The notes: generated by a model from the sequence alone, not told the origin. A stretch of 64,000 bases of DNA from Hemicordylus capensis (GCF_027244095.1 NC_069669.1:4862501-4926500); one strand, 5' to 3'. Shown: positions 49,501-59,564, numbered from the stretch's first letter. Program-made: numbers and translations.

Positions 49501-51697
49501 TGTGGGGACATTAGATTCCCGGCCGGGAGATGAAATGTCAGAGACCAAAGCTTCCATTTCTTGCTCTGAATTGGACTCCTCTGTGAGCAAAGAGAAAGAG
49601 AAAACGGCTCCTGAAGGAGAAACAGAAACTAGACCTTCCTCCCTGGAAGAAGGTGAACTCCAACCTCTGGCTTCATTTGCACAAATAAATATTCTGGAGA
49701 GCTACGAGAAGGATGACCATATCGTCTTTGTGGAGAGATCGCTTGCAATCCATATGGGTCCTGTGCCACCTCTCCAGGTCAAAAGTCCCACAGTGACAGA
49801 GGAGAAACCTACCAAGGTGGACTCTATGAACCAGACATCATTTTCTGATCAGGAGCAAGAGGAAGAGAAGAAACCCACAACGTTGCACTTTATAGACCAA
49901 AAGTCACTTCAGAATATTGATAACCATATCAAACACAAGCACATGGCTTCTCTGCAGGGGTTGGTTTGCACTGTGAAGAAAACCGTCCTGAAGGCCTCTG
50001 GTCAAACCAGACCATGTTTCAGGCCAGATGTGACCTCTCGCGCCACTTCACCTTGGGGTGATTTTGTGCCAGACTCTTCTGTCCTGAAAAATATGGATGA
50101 GAAAACTAGATGCTTCCTTGAGCAGCATGTCAAAAAGAAAATGGTTCAGTGGCACTGTGGCATCCCCACGGTCATCGCCCAGTCTTTTGACATGGTTCAG
50201 TCCTCCCTCCAATCCTGCAGGGAGCTTGAGAGCAGTGGCAGGACAGGGAAGGAAAAACAAACAGAGGTGACGAAGGACTCTGGTAGCCTGGCAGGCCTCA
50301 TTTCTCCAGGCAGAAAGAGCCCAGCTGTAGTTGCCAGGCATACAGAGATGCTTCCCAAAACAGAGGAGGATGCTGTTCTGCACTCAGTGGATCCGCAAAG
50401 AATCAGAAAGCTCACTTTCCATGCAGCCGTGAAGAAGCTGGAAATTGCAATGGCAGCCTTTCCGAGTGTGGTTGAAACCTCCTTCCAAATCTTTCGTACT
50501 CTCTCTGACAGGGTTCTGCCCAAGCTGATTCGTTTTGGCAATAAAGCCTTACGGTTGAAGCACCCCTCCCTGACCTTCATCGGTAAAGAGGCTCTTTGTA
50601 TTATCGATCTGAATATCAAACACAAACGCTTGGCTCATATATGGAGTCTCCCAACGCTGTCTATTGAATCGGCAGCAAAAATGACCTCCAGTTCTTCAGA
50701 GCCTGAAGAAGACCCCGCAAAGAGATTGTCCAAGAAGAAGCCTTATATTGCTGAAAGCATTTGGGAGCCGGATCCTAAAGGAAAGGCATTGCATGCTGGT
50801 GCATCTGACATCCTAGACTCCTCCATTTCACTCTCTTCTCCCAGTTCGCTTTCTTCCCCCTTGGTGAGTGAGATGACCACCGGTTCTTCAGAGCTAACAG
50901 GTCCCAAAAAGGACATCTCACAGGGGGTCTCTTATAAGCCTCGTGTGACCATAAGCATTCCAGACACTTGGCCCAAGGAAAAGATCCGTGCTCCTACCAT
51001 GAAACCACTGGCAGTAACCCCAGAGTTACCAGAGTCGTCAACCAGTTCATTTTCTTCCTCCTCGTTTTCTCCTGAAAAGTTATCCGAATCTTATGTCAGA
51101 CCTGCTCCTTCACAGAAGCTTTTGACTAGCAGTGTTTCTTCACAAACCGAGAGAACACTGGAAGACCCCAGAGTGAAGACGCCTCCAAGCCTTGAACCCA
51201 AGGAAGGAGTAGAAGCTGATGGGAAAGGGACCAAAATCGAGAAAGAAGCAGAAGCTGAAACGGAGGAAGGCGCAAAAGTAGATGGGAGAGGAACTGAACC
51301 CAAGATGGAAGAGGAGGAGCCCATTTCAAGAACCAGCATCTTCCTGGAACTGGAGCTGAAGAAAGAGAAACTGAATTTGCACTTACTGAAGAAGATCGAA
51401 GCCTATCTGCAGCCACAGCAGCGAGCCGCAATAGAGTTCAATGTGGATGTCGACAAGGCGGCAGGCAGGAAAGCCAAGAAGCCAGCCCCAACCCATGACC
51501 GCTCAGGCCCTGCCACCCGGGAAAAGCCACGCCGGCCCTTCTGCTATGTCTGCATGCCTCTGGATGAGACCGGATCTACCGTCAAAACCGTCTGCTGGGC
51601 CCTTCCCAAGTGGATTTTGGAAATGAACGGGTACCGTGTCCCTCAGGTGGCACGGTTTGAGGGCAGAGGCAGAGGCCCAAGGCCAGCTCCGAAGTGA
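43586..51697 (+). CDS. SPATA31-like membrane-anchored protein, four exons
   Basis: Not assigned with certainty. I join exons 43586-43888, 45196-45244 (49 nt), 47744-47786 (43 nt) and 49204-51697. Donors are CTTG|GTAAAG, ACAC|GTAGGT and CAAG|GTAGGT; acceptors CATACAG, TTTCTAG and TTCTGCAG; phases 0, 1 and 2 all agree, giving 962 residues. A second start at 43607 has the stronger context (GACCATGG; 955 residues). A hydrophobic segment (GMAVLLLWAMVEIWVSSWL) lies at about 69-87. Exon 4 encodes four YPDVA-like repeats, Ser/Glu-rich disordered stretches, and spaced basic motifs: IKHKHMASLQGLV (about 373), LEQHVKKKMVQWHCGIP (about 436), IKHKRLAHIWSLP (about 600) and a Lys/Leu helix (about 846). An N-terminal membrane segment, two tiny exons and one huge exon with such motifs recall SPATA31 genes, which act in sperm development in mammals. 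The family call is from memory; the large exon and its reading frame are strong, the small exons less so. Confidence 0.6.
43991..44126. mobile_element. Foldback hAT MITE
   Basis: Ends CAGGGTTTCTTAACCTTGG and CCAAGGTTCAAAAAGCCCTG, arms ACTACAACTCCCAGAATCCC. Flanks ATCTACGC and ATCTACAC match at 7 of 8 positions. In intron 1 of the SPATA31-like gene. Confidence 0.85.
44369..44504. mobile_element. Foldback hAT MITE with perfect 8-bp target duplication
   Basis: 136 bp, ends CAGGGATCCTCAAGGTTGG and CCAACCTTGAGAATCCCTG, arms nearly identical. Flanks CACTATAA on both sides (44361-44368, 44505-44512). Confidence 0.95.
44515..44590. mobile_element. hAT-like MITE half
   Basis: GGTCCTCCAGCTGTTGCTGA and ACTACAATTCCCATCATTCC; one arm only. 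Confidence 0.5.
44600..45190. other. Intron 1 of SPATA31-like gene, nothing recognised
   Basis: About 590 bp leading into the pyrimidine-rich acceptor of the small exon at 45196. Confidence 0.35.
45329..45494. mobile_element. hAT MITE of the CAGGGGCGTAGC family, perfect target duplication
   Basis: 166 bp, ends CAGGGGCGTAGCTATA and TAGCTACACCCCTG. Flanks GACAGAAT on both sides (45321-45328, 45495-45502). Related copies at 3212, 60969 and 63837. Confidence 0.95.
45715..45980 (+). mobile_element. Squamate repeat (GGGCGGTACAGAAATCAAAT tail)
   Basis: GGCATAGAGGCACCTTTTAA, GAGCCCTTTGGGGACAGGGA, TGGAAGGGCGGTACAGAAAT, then CAAAT and AAATA runs. Confidence 0.65.
45985..46630. other. Intron 2 of SPATA31-like gene, nothing recognised
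   Basis: About 650 bp with many GGCATGCTG/GCCAT words but no recognised repeat. Confidence 0.3.
46639..46725. repeat. (TAGCAA)n and repeat tail
   Basis: Four TAGCAA units at 46639-46662, followed by ACATTTATATACCGCTTTAT and CTAAGCGGTTTACAATGATT, a minus-strand LINE-like tail. Confidence 0.5.
46965..47285 (-). mobile_element. LINE ORF2 C-terminal fragment
   Basis: The minus strand encodes CLLEDRDSTISLAVAKFCYA and SIKLREAR, a pattern I associate with the extreme C-terminus of the same LINE type as at 8158. Clade not assigned. Confidence 0.5.
47400..47695 (+). mobile_element. L2-type LINE 3' end
   Basis: Several TTTGTACTGT words, then TGTTGTGAACTGCCTTGGGA and AGGAAAGGCAGGATGTAAAT. It ends about 50 bp before the small exon at 47744. 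Confidence 0.55.
47787..48224. other. Intron 3 of SPATA31-like gene, nothing recognised
   Basis: About 440 bp without recognised repeat. Confidence 0.3.
48225..48545. mobile_element. hAT-like MITE split by another MITE
   Basis: Outer element: GTGGTCCTCTAGAT on the left and GTTGCTGAACTACAACTCCC to CCACAGCTTGGGGAAACCTG on the right, interrupted by the element at 48254-48389. Confidence 0.6.
48254..48389. mobile_element. Foldback hAT MITE with perfect target duplication, nested
   Basis: 136 bp, ends CAGGGATTCTCTACATCGGG and CCGTTGAGAAACCCTG. Flanks CTCTAGAT on both sides (48246-48253, 48390-48397). Confidence 0.95.
48870..49015. repeat. Unclassified repeat, as at 19235 and 62508
   Basis: AGAAATCAGGAGGCCATCTT, AAATTTAGGGTCCTGTTC and ATCATAAATTCAGAG shared with the other copies. 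Confidence 0.4.
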
Positions 51698-51810
51698 GCC
51701 TCTGATGGGAAGGGAACCTCCTGCAACATTTCAGCCAGCGGAAAGAGGACAAGGGGGGATCTTGCCAAGCAAACTAAGGGTGTGGGGGTGTGGGGAAGGG
51801 GGGGAAAGCT

Positions 51811-51816
51811 ATTAAA
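51811..51816 (+). terminator. Poly(A) signal ATTAAA of the SPATA31-like gene
   Basis: ATTAAA lies 114 bp after the stop codon at 51697, followed by a T/G-rich stretch (TATTTGCCTGTGG). The short 3' UTR fits a real terminal exon. Confidence 0.55.
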
Positions 51817-51854
51817 GATATTTGCCTGTGGAAAGTGCTCCCTGCTGCTTTTCT

Positions 51855-52170
51855 CTCCCTACTACTACTATGAATATTTATATACCACTCACTCTTCTTC
51901 AACCCAAGTTCTCAAAGCGGTTTACATAGAAAAACAAAGAATACATACATAAGATTGCCCCGTTCCCAAAGGGCTCACCATCTAAAAAAGAAACATAAGA
52001 TAGACACCAGCAAGAGCCACTGGAGGGATGCAGTGCTGGGGATGGAGAGGGCCAGCTGCTCTCCCCCTGCTCAACAAAGAGAATCACCACTTTAAAAGGT
52101 GTCCCTTTGCTCAGTTAGCAGGGGGAGAGGAACTGGCCTTAACCAACCCCAGCTCAGCATTCTGAGTAAA
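51855..52170 (-). mobile_element. Squamate repeat (AAAGCGGTATATAA family)
   Basis: Minus-strand copy: TATTTATATACCACTCACTC, TCAAAGCGGTTTACATAGAA, CACTGGAGGGATGCAGTGCT. Confidence 0.6.
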
Positions 52171-52174
52171 TACT

Positions 52175-53140
52175 GAGTTAACGTCTATAAAATATAAGGA
52201 GAAACTCTCGCCTTCTGTCTGCCAAGGCCCGTATCAGGTGGTGGTAAATCCTTGCTGTTTCTCTGGACTTTGCTCCATGTCGTGAGAAAACAGGTCGTGG
52301 CTCTTGAAGACCTTGAGCATTGGGATGAAAAGGGGAGAGGGAAGCTGCAACTCCAAGTGTGTGGGGGGTGGTAAGCGGTTTCAGCGTGTGATGGGGAGGG
52401 AGAGCTGGAGATCCAGGGTCCTTGAGCAGAAGAGTTACTTGGGGAAAGTTGGTGAGAGAAGAAGCCGGCTGTCTGGGGTTCTGAGCCACATGTCCAGGAC
52501 ACTTGGCCCAGAAAAGGGTATTTTCAGGAGGCTGATTTACACTGAGGGTTGGAGGACTGTAGAGGTACAAAGACAAAATCCCAGCGAGGAAATGGGTCGC
52601 ATTAGTCTTCTGCAGCAAAACAGATCAAGCAAGAGTCTTGTGGCACCTGGGTGCTTTCCAGCCTAGCTGCTCAACAGCAGCAAACTGCCACTGTTCAGGC
52701 AAGTCGCATTCGTAATGTAAAGAGCAGTCTCGTGGAAACTAACAATCCGAAAAAAACAGCAACTTTTTAATGCCGGATATACGACGTCAAAGCTCTACAT
52801 TGCAGTGATTACATTCGAAACAAGGCATTGGAAATGTGAACGGCACCTTGGTGTCCACGTAGGGACTGCGGTGTCACAACGCAGGAAGTGTGGAAGCACA
52901 CTTCCGAGATACGTCCTGACCCTGTTGCAGGGACTAATCGGGAAAGCTCCCGGGAAGATGACCACATGGCAGACAGCAGAAGCTTGAACGGATGACTGGC
53001 CTGGAATCCCCAATAATTGGCACCCATCTCCTGGTGATTTTTAAAAGCAAGGCAGAAGATTTGAAGGGCTTGATCTTGTGCAAAATGCTGAACAGCAAAA
53101 TTTCCAGGGGGTGGAAATCAGAGTGGTCAGTCCTAGCAAC
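52175..53140. other. Spacer, nothing recognised
   Basis: About 1 kb of unique-looking DNA. No splice-supported open frame and no known repeat. Confidence 0.3.
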
Positions 53141-53147
53141 AAAGAAA

Positions 53148-53452
53148 GCTGCCATATACTGAGTCAGACCGTAGGTCCATCTTGCTCAGGATTGTCTACA
53201 CAGACTGGCAGTGGCTTCTCCAAGGTTGCAGGCAGGAGTCTCTCTCAGCCAAAAAAAAAAAGAGAAAGAAATCTTGTCTTCTTATTTCTTGGAAATGCTG
53301 CCAGGGAGGGAGCTTGGAACTTTCTGCTCTTCCCAGAGTGGCTCCATCCCCTGATAGTGACCACTTTTCTAGTCTCCCCTGCAAACGCAACTAAGGCGGA
53401 CCCTGCTTAGCTAAAGGGACAAGTCATATTTGCTACCACAAGACCAGCTCTT
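53148..53452 (-). mobile_element. 5S/tRNA chimeric SINE
   Basis: Minus-strand copy with an A-run insertion at 53250-53261, shared body and 5S-like head. Confidence 0.75.
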
Positions 53453-53759
53453 CCCTGCTGTTGGGGGTTGCGGAGCGGGGTGTGTGTGTGTGTTAATTTT
53501 GTTGTTATGCTCTCTCCTCCTTCGATTCATGGCCTTTCTGCAAACAATTGTGCCCCAGATAAATCAAGGCGCAATGGATGATATTTTATCTTTTTTAAAT
53601 GATGTTTTCTGCTCAAACAAAATAGATAACGTCGCGAATAGTAAGATTTCGTGATTTGGGCTAAAGAATTAAGTACAGCAGCAACGAGGAGTGCCCCATT
53701 CCTCCCACTTCCCTCCATTTCATTTTGCACACACACCGTCTTCAGACTCTCCCCATTAC

Positions 53760-54120
53760 GCCCCGCGCTCCACACGAATTTGGGTCGGTGCAATCCTATA
53801 TCCCGCCTGCCCTTTGCACAGCGCCCGTAGCAGGGCGCATCCAAAGTGCGCATGTGCATCAGCTCCAGCGAAACCTGTGGTCTTCACGCGTGCGCACTCG
53901 GGCAAACTGAAGCCGGGCAGCTCTTCCCAGCGGCACCTCGGGGGCGGAGTCCAGGCGTGTGGCTGGCGTGGACGAGAGCGCGCGCCGACCTCGCGGGAGC
54001 GGCGCCAGCCTAGATGGGAGCAAGGCGACGCTTTCAACGCAGGCGCGGTGGCCAAGTGGTAAGGCGTCGGTCTCGTAAACCGAAGATCACGGGTTCGAAC
54101 CCCGTCCGTGCCTCGCAAAC
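53760..54120. promoter_or_regulatory. CpG-rich segment around the tRNA gene
   Basis: GCGC- and CGTG-rich DNA unlike its AT-rich flanks; consistent with an unmethylated, active tRNA locus. Confidence 0.45.
54042..54113 (+). tRNA. tRNA-Thr (anticodon CGT)
   Basis: 72 nt, cloverleaf intact: acceptor GGCGCGG with CCGTGCC, A box TGGCCAAGTGG, anticodon stem TCGGT/ACCGA with loop CTCGTAA (anticodon 54074-54076), B box GGTTCGAACCC, discriminator T. No intron. It looks identical or nearly so to vertebrate tRNA-Thr-CGT and reads ACG codons. The frame overlapping it is not a protein gene. Confidence 0.97.
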
Positions 54121-54159
54121 CGAGGGCTCCCTCCGTGAGAGGACAGGAAAAAGGGCTCA

Positions 54160-54164
54160 TTTTT
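54160..54164 (+). terminator. RNA polymerase III terminator
   Basis: TTTTT run 47 bp after the tRNA-Thr gene; no T4 run occurs between them. Confidence 0.6.
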
Positions 54165-54767
54165 AGGGCCATTTAGCGGCTGGAAGCGAAAGCGGAAAGG
54201 AGTGGCGGCTGGAGAAGAAACGCGGGGCTGGCTCGGGGGCGGCGTCCTTACGTTAAAACTATCGCGGGAAGGGCATTCACACGTGAAGGTGGTGCCAAAC
54301 TCGCGTCAGCGTGGGGTTTGCTGCTCCTCCTCCATGGTGCAAGACCCTCCCACCCCGCTTCCTCCAAGGCTGGATTTTCCACGTTCGGTTTTCTCTATCT
54401 CTTTTGTACGATCTAGATCTATAACATTAATATATCAAATATTATATATTTATATATAATATAAATCAAGTTTAAATATCGCACAAATGTCGAATTTCGG
54501 ACAGAAGTTAGTAATATCCTGCTATCTTGCCAGGGTTGCCAACTTATGCTTTTCTGCCCCTGCACTCTTCAGAGCAGCCTGGCCTGCACAGTTAAGCCAG
54601 TGACATTGGCCCCCCAGGAGATAAAGAGCTGGAGGGGCGTGAGTTGCAGGCCTGGCGCAGGGGCGTGTACAGAAGCCAGGTTGGGGGTGTCAAAGGGAAA
54701 CATCACCCCAGATATCAGAAGTCACTGGACGCAAGGGGCGCAGGGAGAGGATGCTCTCTCTCAGGGA

Positions 54768-55050
54768 GGAGAGCTGGGCTTGTAGTAAGCATGAATTGTC
54801 CCCTTTGCTAAGCAGGGTTGGTCCTGGTTTGCATTTGAATGGGAGACTAGAAGTGTGAGCACTGCAAGATATTCCCCTCAGGGGGTGGAGCCGTTCTGGG
54901 AAGAGCATCTAGGTGCCAAGTTCCCTCCCTGGCAGCATCTCCCAGACAGGGCTGAGAGAGATTCCTGCCTGCAACCTTGGAGAAGCCACTGCCAGTCTGT
55001 GAAGACAATACTGAGCTAGGTAGACCAGTGGTCTGACCTATGTTCCTAAT
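54768..55050 (+). mobile_element. 5S/tRNA chimeric SINE
   Basis: AGAGCTGGGCTTGTAGTAAG, TTGCTAAGCAGGGTTGGTC, GAATGGGAGAC, common body, GACCTATGTTCCTA tail. Confidence 0.8.
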
Positions 55051-55990
55051 CAAACCTCACATGTGATAGCCAATCTGGCCACCAGGGGACAGCAAATTTC
55101 TCTTATTTTTAATGCACTCGGACACATTCCAAGAGGGGAATTAAGTTGAATGACAGCCATAAGCGGGACAGGGAGTGGGGCAGGAATAACATAAGCAACA
55201 GCGAAGTTCTCGCCCTTGTTTTTGGATTCCCGGGGATTCCTCCAACCGTGCCTCAACAAGTGATTATGGCTCTTTAAACTGCCAGCGAGTGTGGACCCTT
55301 TCAGGTTTCCTGGAAGCCAGTGGGAAAGTAATTGTTGGTCTGAAACGTGGGGAGGGGCCCAGTTTGGAAGAATGTTTAGGAGTAAGAAAAAGAAAAAGCT
55401 TCTGCATTTTGTGGCTTTCCAGTGGCGGAAGCAATTTATGACTAAAATGTTGTTAAGTGCCAGCTTTCATAAAATATGAAAACATGCAGGGTCTGGCACA
55501 AAGCCAGGCACCAGGGGGTGGAGTGCTGGAAATGAGGGAGTGAAAGAGATGGTTCTTGTCCAGTGGCTGAACGTGCAGACTGCAGAATATTCCACACACC
55601 ACCTAAAATGTCCCTTTTCTCTCCTTAGCCTGATAAATGAGTAGAAAAGTTTATGTACTTTCTTCTTTCTTGCTGATTCAGACCTCCCTGCATCCCATCC
55701 CATCCCACAGCATCACACATTCAGCGCTATTCCTAGGCAGGTTGTGCTGACAGTTTGCTCTTGAGCAGTTAGAATGTTTCTACTCATTCCGTGACATCCC
55801 AGCTACCCAGCCAATGGCTTGGGAGTGTGTGCAGTGCATTTCAGTAACGGGGATGGAGATTGTGCTTAATGTCTATTCTGGGCTCACCAGGATCCAGCCT
55901 AAGTGTGCCTGTGTTTTCTTAGCTAGGACTCAGTCTGTATCATATGGATTGCCTCTGAGCATGTGCGATATGCATATTCTCTTCCTCTGA
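55051..55990. other. Spacer, nothing recognised
   Basis: About 940 bp without recognised gene or repeat. Confidence 0.3.
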
Positions 55991-55995
55991 GCAAC

Positions 55996-56160
55996 CTACA
56001 TACTTAAGTTTCTCCTCACAACAACCCTGTGAAGTAGGTTAGGCTGAGAGAGAAGTGACTGGCCCAGAGTCACCCAGCTGGTATCATGGCTGAAGGGGGA
56101 TTTGAACTCGGGTCTCCCCGGTCCAAGTCCAGCACTCTAACCACTACACCACGCTGGCAA
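55996..56160 (-). mobile_element. Sauria SINE, tail truncated
   Basis: Minus strand, CACAACAACCCTGTGAAGTA through CTACACCACGCTGGC. Confidence 0.8.
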
Positions 56161-56429
56161 ATGTTACAATGCACTAAAATAAAACGTCATGTAAAACCCA
56201 ACCAACAATAAAGCAGGCAAGAAGCATCTTGGGTGCCCCCCCCCCCAACTTGGGTGTTCAACTTCTGAATACTTTATTTGTTACGTGCACTTAGCCAGTT
56301 TCCCCACTTTGATGCAGGTCTGCAGGCAGGAAGTGTCCCCACCATAGAAGAGAATGCATTTGAGTGCCTGGCCCAGTATTTCTTTATACAAGTCTGTATT
56401 TTAGTTGTGCGTTATTAGCAAATAAAAGC

Positions 56430-56990
56430 TAAATGGAGTCGCTTTGACTTTTAAAACCTTAATAATAAGGGTACAGCACGATATAGAAGAAACATGTGCA
56501 ACTGAGTGAGAAGGGGACCTTGGAAAGATTGTGAAAATTTATTTAGATCAAAAGGAGTCTGGAGTCGCGATGTCCTCATGAGAACAATACTTGGAAAGTC
56601 ACTGAGGAAGACACTGAGGAAGTCTCGAAATGCATCTGACTTTATAAGGATGGATCTAGGAGGACTCAAACTCACCTGGAATCTCAAGATTATATGATCT
56701 AGTCAACATATGTCTGAGGATGTTTACAATACTTGAATTAATTACCTAACCAGGATATGTCTGAGGACTTTTAATGTATTATGACATTTCAAAACAATCC
56801 TTGTGAAGTTTTAAGTAATTGTATGCAGCATTTTAACCTTTTTAAAATTTATTAAAAATACCCATTTATATTCTTATCTTGTGTAATTATATATTATTAA
56901 CCTAGGACCATATTACAATTTTTCCGGATCTTTTGTATTGCTTTGGTTTACCTTTGGATCACCTTTGGATCACGTTCATATCCTGCTTTG
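56430..56990. repeat. AT-rich unclassified repeat-like stretch
   Basis: Contains CACTGAGGAAGTCTCGAAAT, a phrase reminiscent of conserved 'ctgaggaag...cgaaacg' text of some vertebrate retroelements, and two similar CATATGTCTGAGGA/GATATGTCTGAGGA words. Family not assigned. Confidence 0.3.
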
Positions 56991-57088
56991 TTTTGTGTAG
57001 TGGGCTGCTTCCCCCCCTAAATCCTGCCCTGATTGTAAGCGCCTTGGGGTAGGGGTGTCTTGCACATTGAGGGAGAGATATTTTATTT

Positions 57089-57090
<2 letters not shown>

Positions 57091-57129
<39 letters not shown>
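57091..57129. repeat. (CAT)n microsatellite
   Basis: Thirteen CAT units; the poly-His frame through it is spurious. Confidence 0.95.
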
Positions 57130-57149
57130 TTATTTATTTATTTACACAG

Positions 57150-57450
57150 TCAGACAGGTGTTATTGACTGGTTTGTTTTCTCCAGACATGAGTCCTTCCC
57201 AAGGACTTGGGATGGCAGAATTTTATTGTCAATGTTGTTGTTATAGATATCCTCGCAGAATATAGGCTGTTCCCAGTAAATGTATGTATTGGTTTATTTC
57301 GGCCCAAGGCCAGCATAGTTCCCAGTAAAGTTGCTTTTTGTAATTGGCTGATGGTGATTTCTGTGGCCCCTACGGTGTTGAGGTGCTCTTCAAGTTGTTT
57401 GGGAGTTGCTCCTAGGGTGCCAATTACCACTGGGATCTGGGATTAATTTA
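57150..57450 (-). mobile_element. LINE fragment (R4-like suspected)
   Basis: The minus strand encodes VIGTLGATPKQLEEHLNTVG and ISQLQKATLLGT, which I associate with the C-terminal part of a squamate LINE ORF. Interrupted by GGCCCAAGGCCAGCATAG text near 57302. Confidence 0.45.
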
Positions 57451-57554
57451 TTATTATTGTTATTATTATTAAAAACCTAAACTGGTTAGGGGTGGGGAAG
57501 GGGAGGTAACTGCCTCCCGATTTGATGTGCCTTAGGCTGCGGGGGTGGGTGGGT

Positions 57555-57663
57555 CCTCAGATGTTGCCGTACTACAACTCCCACCATCATCACTGCAGCT
57601 GGGGATGATGGGAGTTGTAGTCCCAGCGCCAACAACAGCTGGGAAGCCAAGTTTGAAAACTCC
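57555..57663. mobile_element. Foldback hAT-like MITE at the edge of the CpG island
   Basis: Arms ACTACAACTCCCACCATCAT and GATGATGGGAGTTGTAGTCC, end TTTGAAAACTCCTG. Confidence 0.65.
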
Positions 57664-57689
57664 TGTCTTGGGTTGCTGCGCCTCTTTGC

Positions 57690-59160
57690 CCAGCTGGTCC
57701 TGCCCTTTTCGGCTGCGGGGTGGATTCTGCGGGCGGGGTCACCTCGGGAGCTGGCTCAGAGGGTACCCTGACTTCCAGGTAAGCAGCAGCGTCGCCGGCT
57801 GGCAACAGCTGTTTGGCGAAGAGGCAGGGTTGGGCTACCGCGTAATGTTCTTCGATAAACAGGGTTGGGCCCCCTGTGCTGGGGAGGGGCCACTCTTGGC
57901 TCCGATGGGAGGAGGCGGCCGCGGACTGTTCAGCAACACTCCAACTGCTGCCAGTGCCAGGGCAGCAGAAAGCGGCTGTCAGGCCGGGGCGGCTTTCTTC
58001 TTTGGGGCAGTTTGGAGGAAGCTCGGCGCGGGGGGGGGGGGCTGCAGGGAGTCCTCCCGCTTCTCGCCTGCCCGCCCCCCGGGCCAGCTCTCCGCGCGGC
58101 CGGCCACACACACACACCCCCCCGCTTCCCCGGAGTCGCTGCCCCGCGGGGCGGCCAGCCGCGGGAGAGGCGGCGCGCGGGGGCTGCCCTCCTGGCGCTT
58201 GGGGGTGGGGGCGCTGCCCGGCCCGGAAGCCCCCTCCTCGCCCTGGCCCTCGCCCTGGCCTCTGGGCGCCGGGCTGTCCGGGCGCGCCCCCTTTCCTCGT
58301 GTCATCCGGCTGAGTCACGCTTTGGCCGAGGGGGAGGGCCGCGGGGCCAGCCAGCCAGCCGCCCCCCCCCCCGCCCCGCGCTCCTGTCTGGAGTCTCGCC
58401 GCGAGGGTCTCCTCTGACACCACCGGAGGCAGCAGCACGGCGGCGGGTGAGTGGCGCTCGCAGCGCGGCTCGGTCCTGTCGGGAATCCCCCCTCCCTCCC
58501 CCCCCAGTCCTTCGGGTCTCGTGTTCACACGGCTGCCCCAGACGCGTGTCTCGGCTCCGGCCACCAGCAGGTGCATGGGGGAGGCGTACCATGGGGAGTG
58601 GGCCGGCCAGCGTGATCGCCCGCCTGCCTGCTACTGAACAGAGGCTGTGGGGTTGCGTGGGGGGGGGGGAGAGAGAATGGACCCCACTCTCGTCTTGCGG
58701 CCCCCCGCCCCCTTCCCAGAGCCTTTCCCTGCCGGGAGCCGCAGGAGGGGAGCGGCTTTTGTGAAGAGGATGCGGCGGCGGCGGCGGCGGCGGCAGCAGC
58801 CAGACTGGCGGACGGAGTAGAGAGCACCTGGTCTCTCCCGGGACCGCGCCGCAGACAGCGGCGTCTGCCGCCCTCCCCCTACTGCAGATTTCCCTCCCCT
58901 TCCCCCGCGGGACAGAAATCTCTACAGAGCGCCCCCCCCCCTTTGCAGGTCCCTTCGGCGCGGGTCCTTTCCGCGCATTGCAAGAATATATTTGGGGAGG
59001 GGGAGCCCCAACTCTGCCGGGCAAGAACCGCCCCCCCCCCGCGCGCGCGCACGTGTCGCATCAGCCCTGCGGCTCCGGTCCCCCGCCCGCTCCGCGTGGC
59101 TGCCTTTCTTTGCCGGGGTGACACCCAGCCCCCTGGAAGGGAGGCTGCTCCCCGCTGCCC
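57690..59160. promoter_or_regulatory. CpG island, probable promoter and first exon of an unseen gene
   Basis: The strongest CpG-dense block of the window, with GC boxes, a GCG run (58772-58795) and donors CAG|GTAAGC (57778/57779) and CGG|GTGAGT (58446/58447) on the + strand. No coding exon can be assigned. The gene body probably lies after 64000, but a minus-strand or bidirectional promoter is possible. Long open frames here on both strands reflect GC content. Confidence 0.65.
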
Positions 59161-59249
59161 GGACTCAGAATGAAAACAAGTGGAGAGGCGTTCTGCAGGC
59201 CCCTTCTGCTTCAGAAGAACCTCAGCCTTGCTGGGTCATGCCAAAGGTG

Positions 59250-59545
59250 TTCCTAGCCCAATGTGGGCCCGTCAGAGGCCTCTGGGAAGCCCACAAGGAG
59301 GGGTGCAGGCTGGAGCCATCTCTCTGCCTGTTGCTTCCCAGCAACTGGTATGCAGAACTTGTAACCTGCTTCCCTGAACATGGAGTTTCCATTTAGGCAG
59401 CATGAACAATCACCTTGTCCTCCATGAGTTTACCTAGTCTCTTTGTAAACCCATCTGAGCCTGTGGCTGTTGCCGCACACCTTGTGGCTATGAGTCCCAC
59501 AAACCTCTCCGTTGTGGTCAGCCCTGAATTTTCTGGAGCTTTCCC
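59250..59545 (-). mobile_element. CR1 LINE fragment
   Basis: Diverged minus strand: CAGAGGCCTCTGGGAAGCCC, CTTGTCCTCCATGAGTTTAC, CCATCTGAGCCTGTGGCTGT. Confidence 0.6.
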
Positions 59546-59564
59546 AGACAGCAGGCTTACTGTG

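Noticed and set aside
53756-54172. Minus-strand open frame over the tRNA gene
   Set aside because: It runs through the intact tRNA-Thr; such frames are a known annotation artefact at tRNA loci.
57055-57246. Poly-histidine open frame
   Set aside because: It is the (CAT)n microsatellite.
57545-58764. Long open frames (290-330 codons) on both strands in the CpG island
   Set aside because: Proline/arginine/glycine-rich frames expected from GC content, overlapping each other on opposite strands, without domain or splice support.
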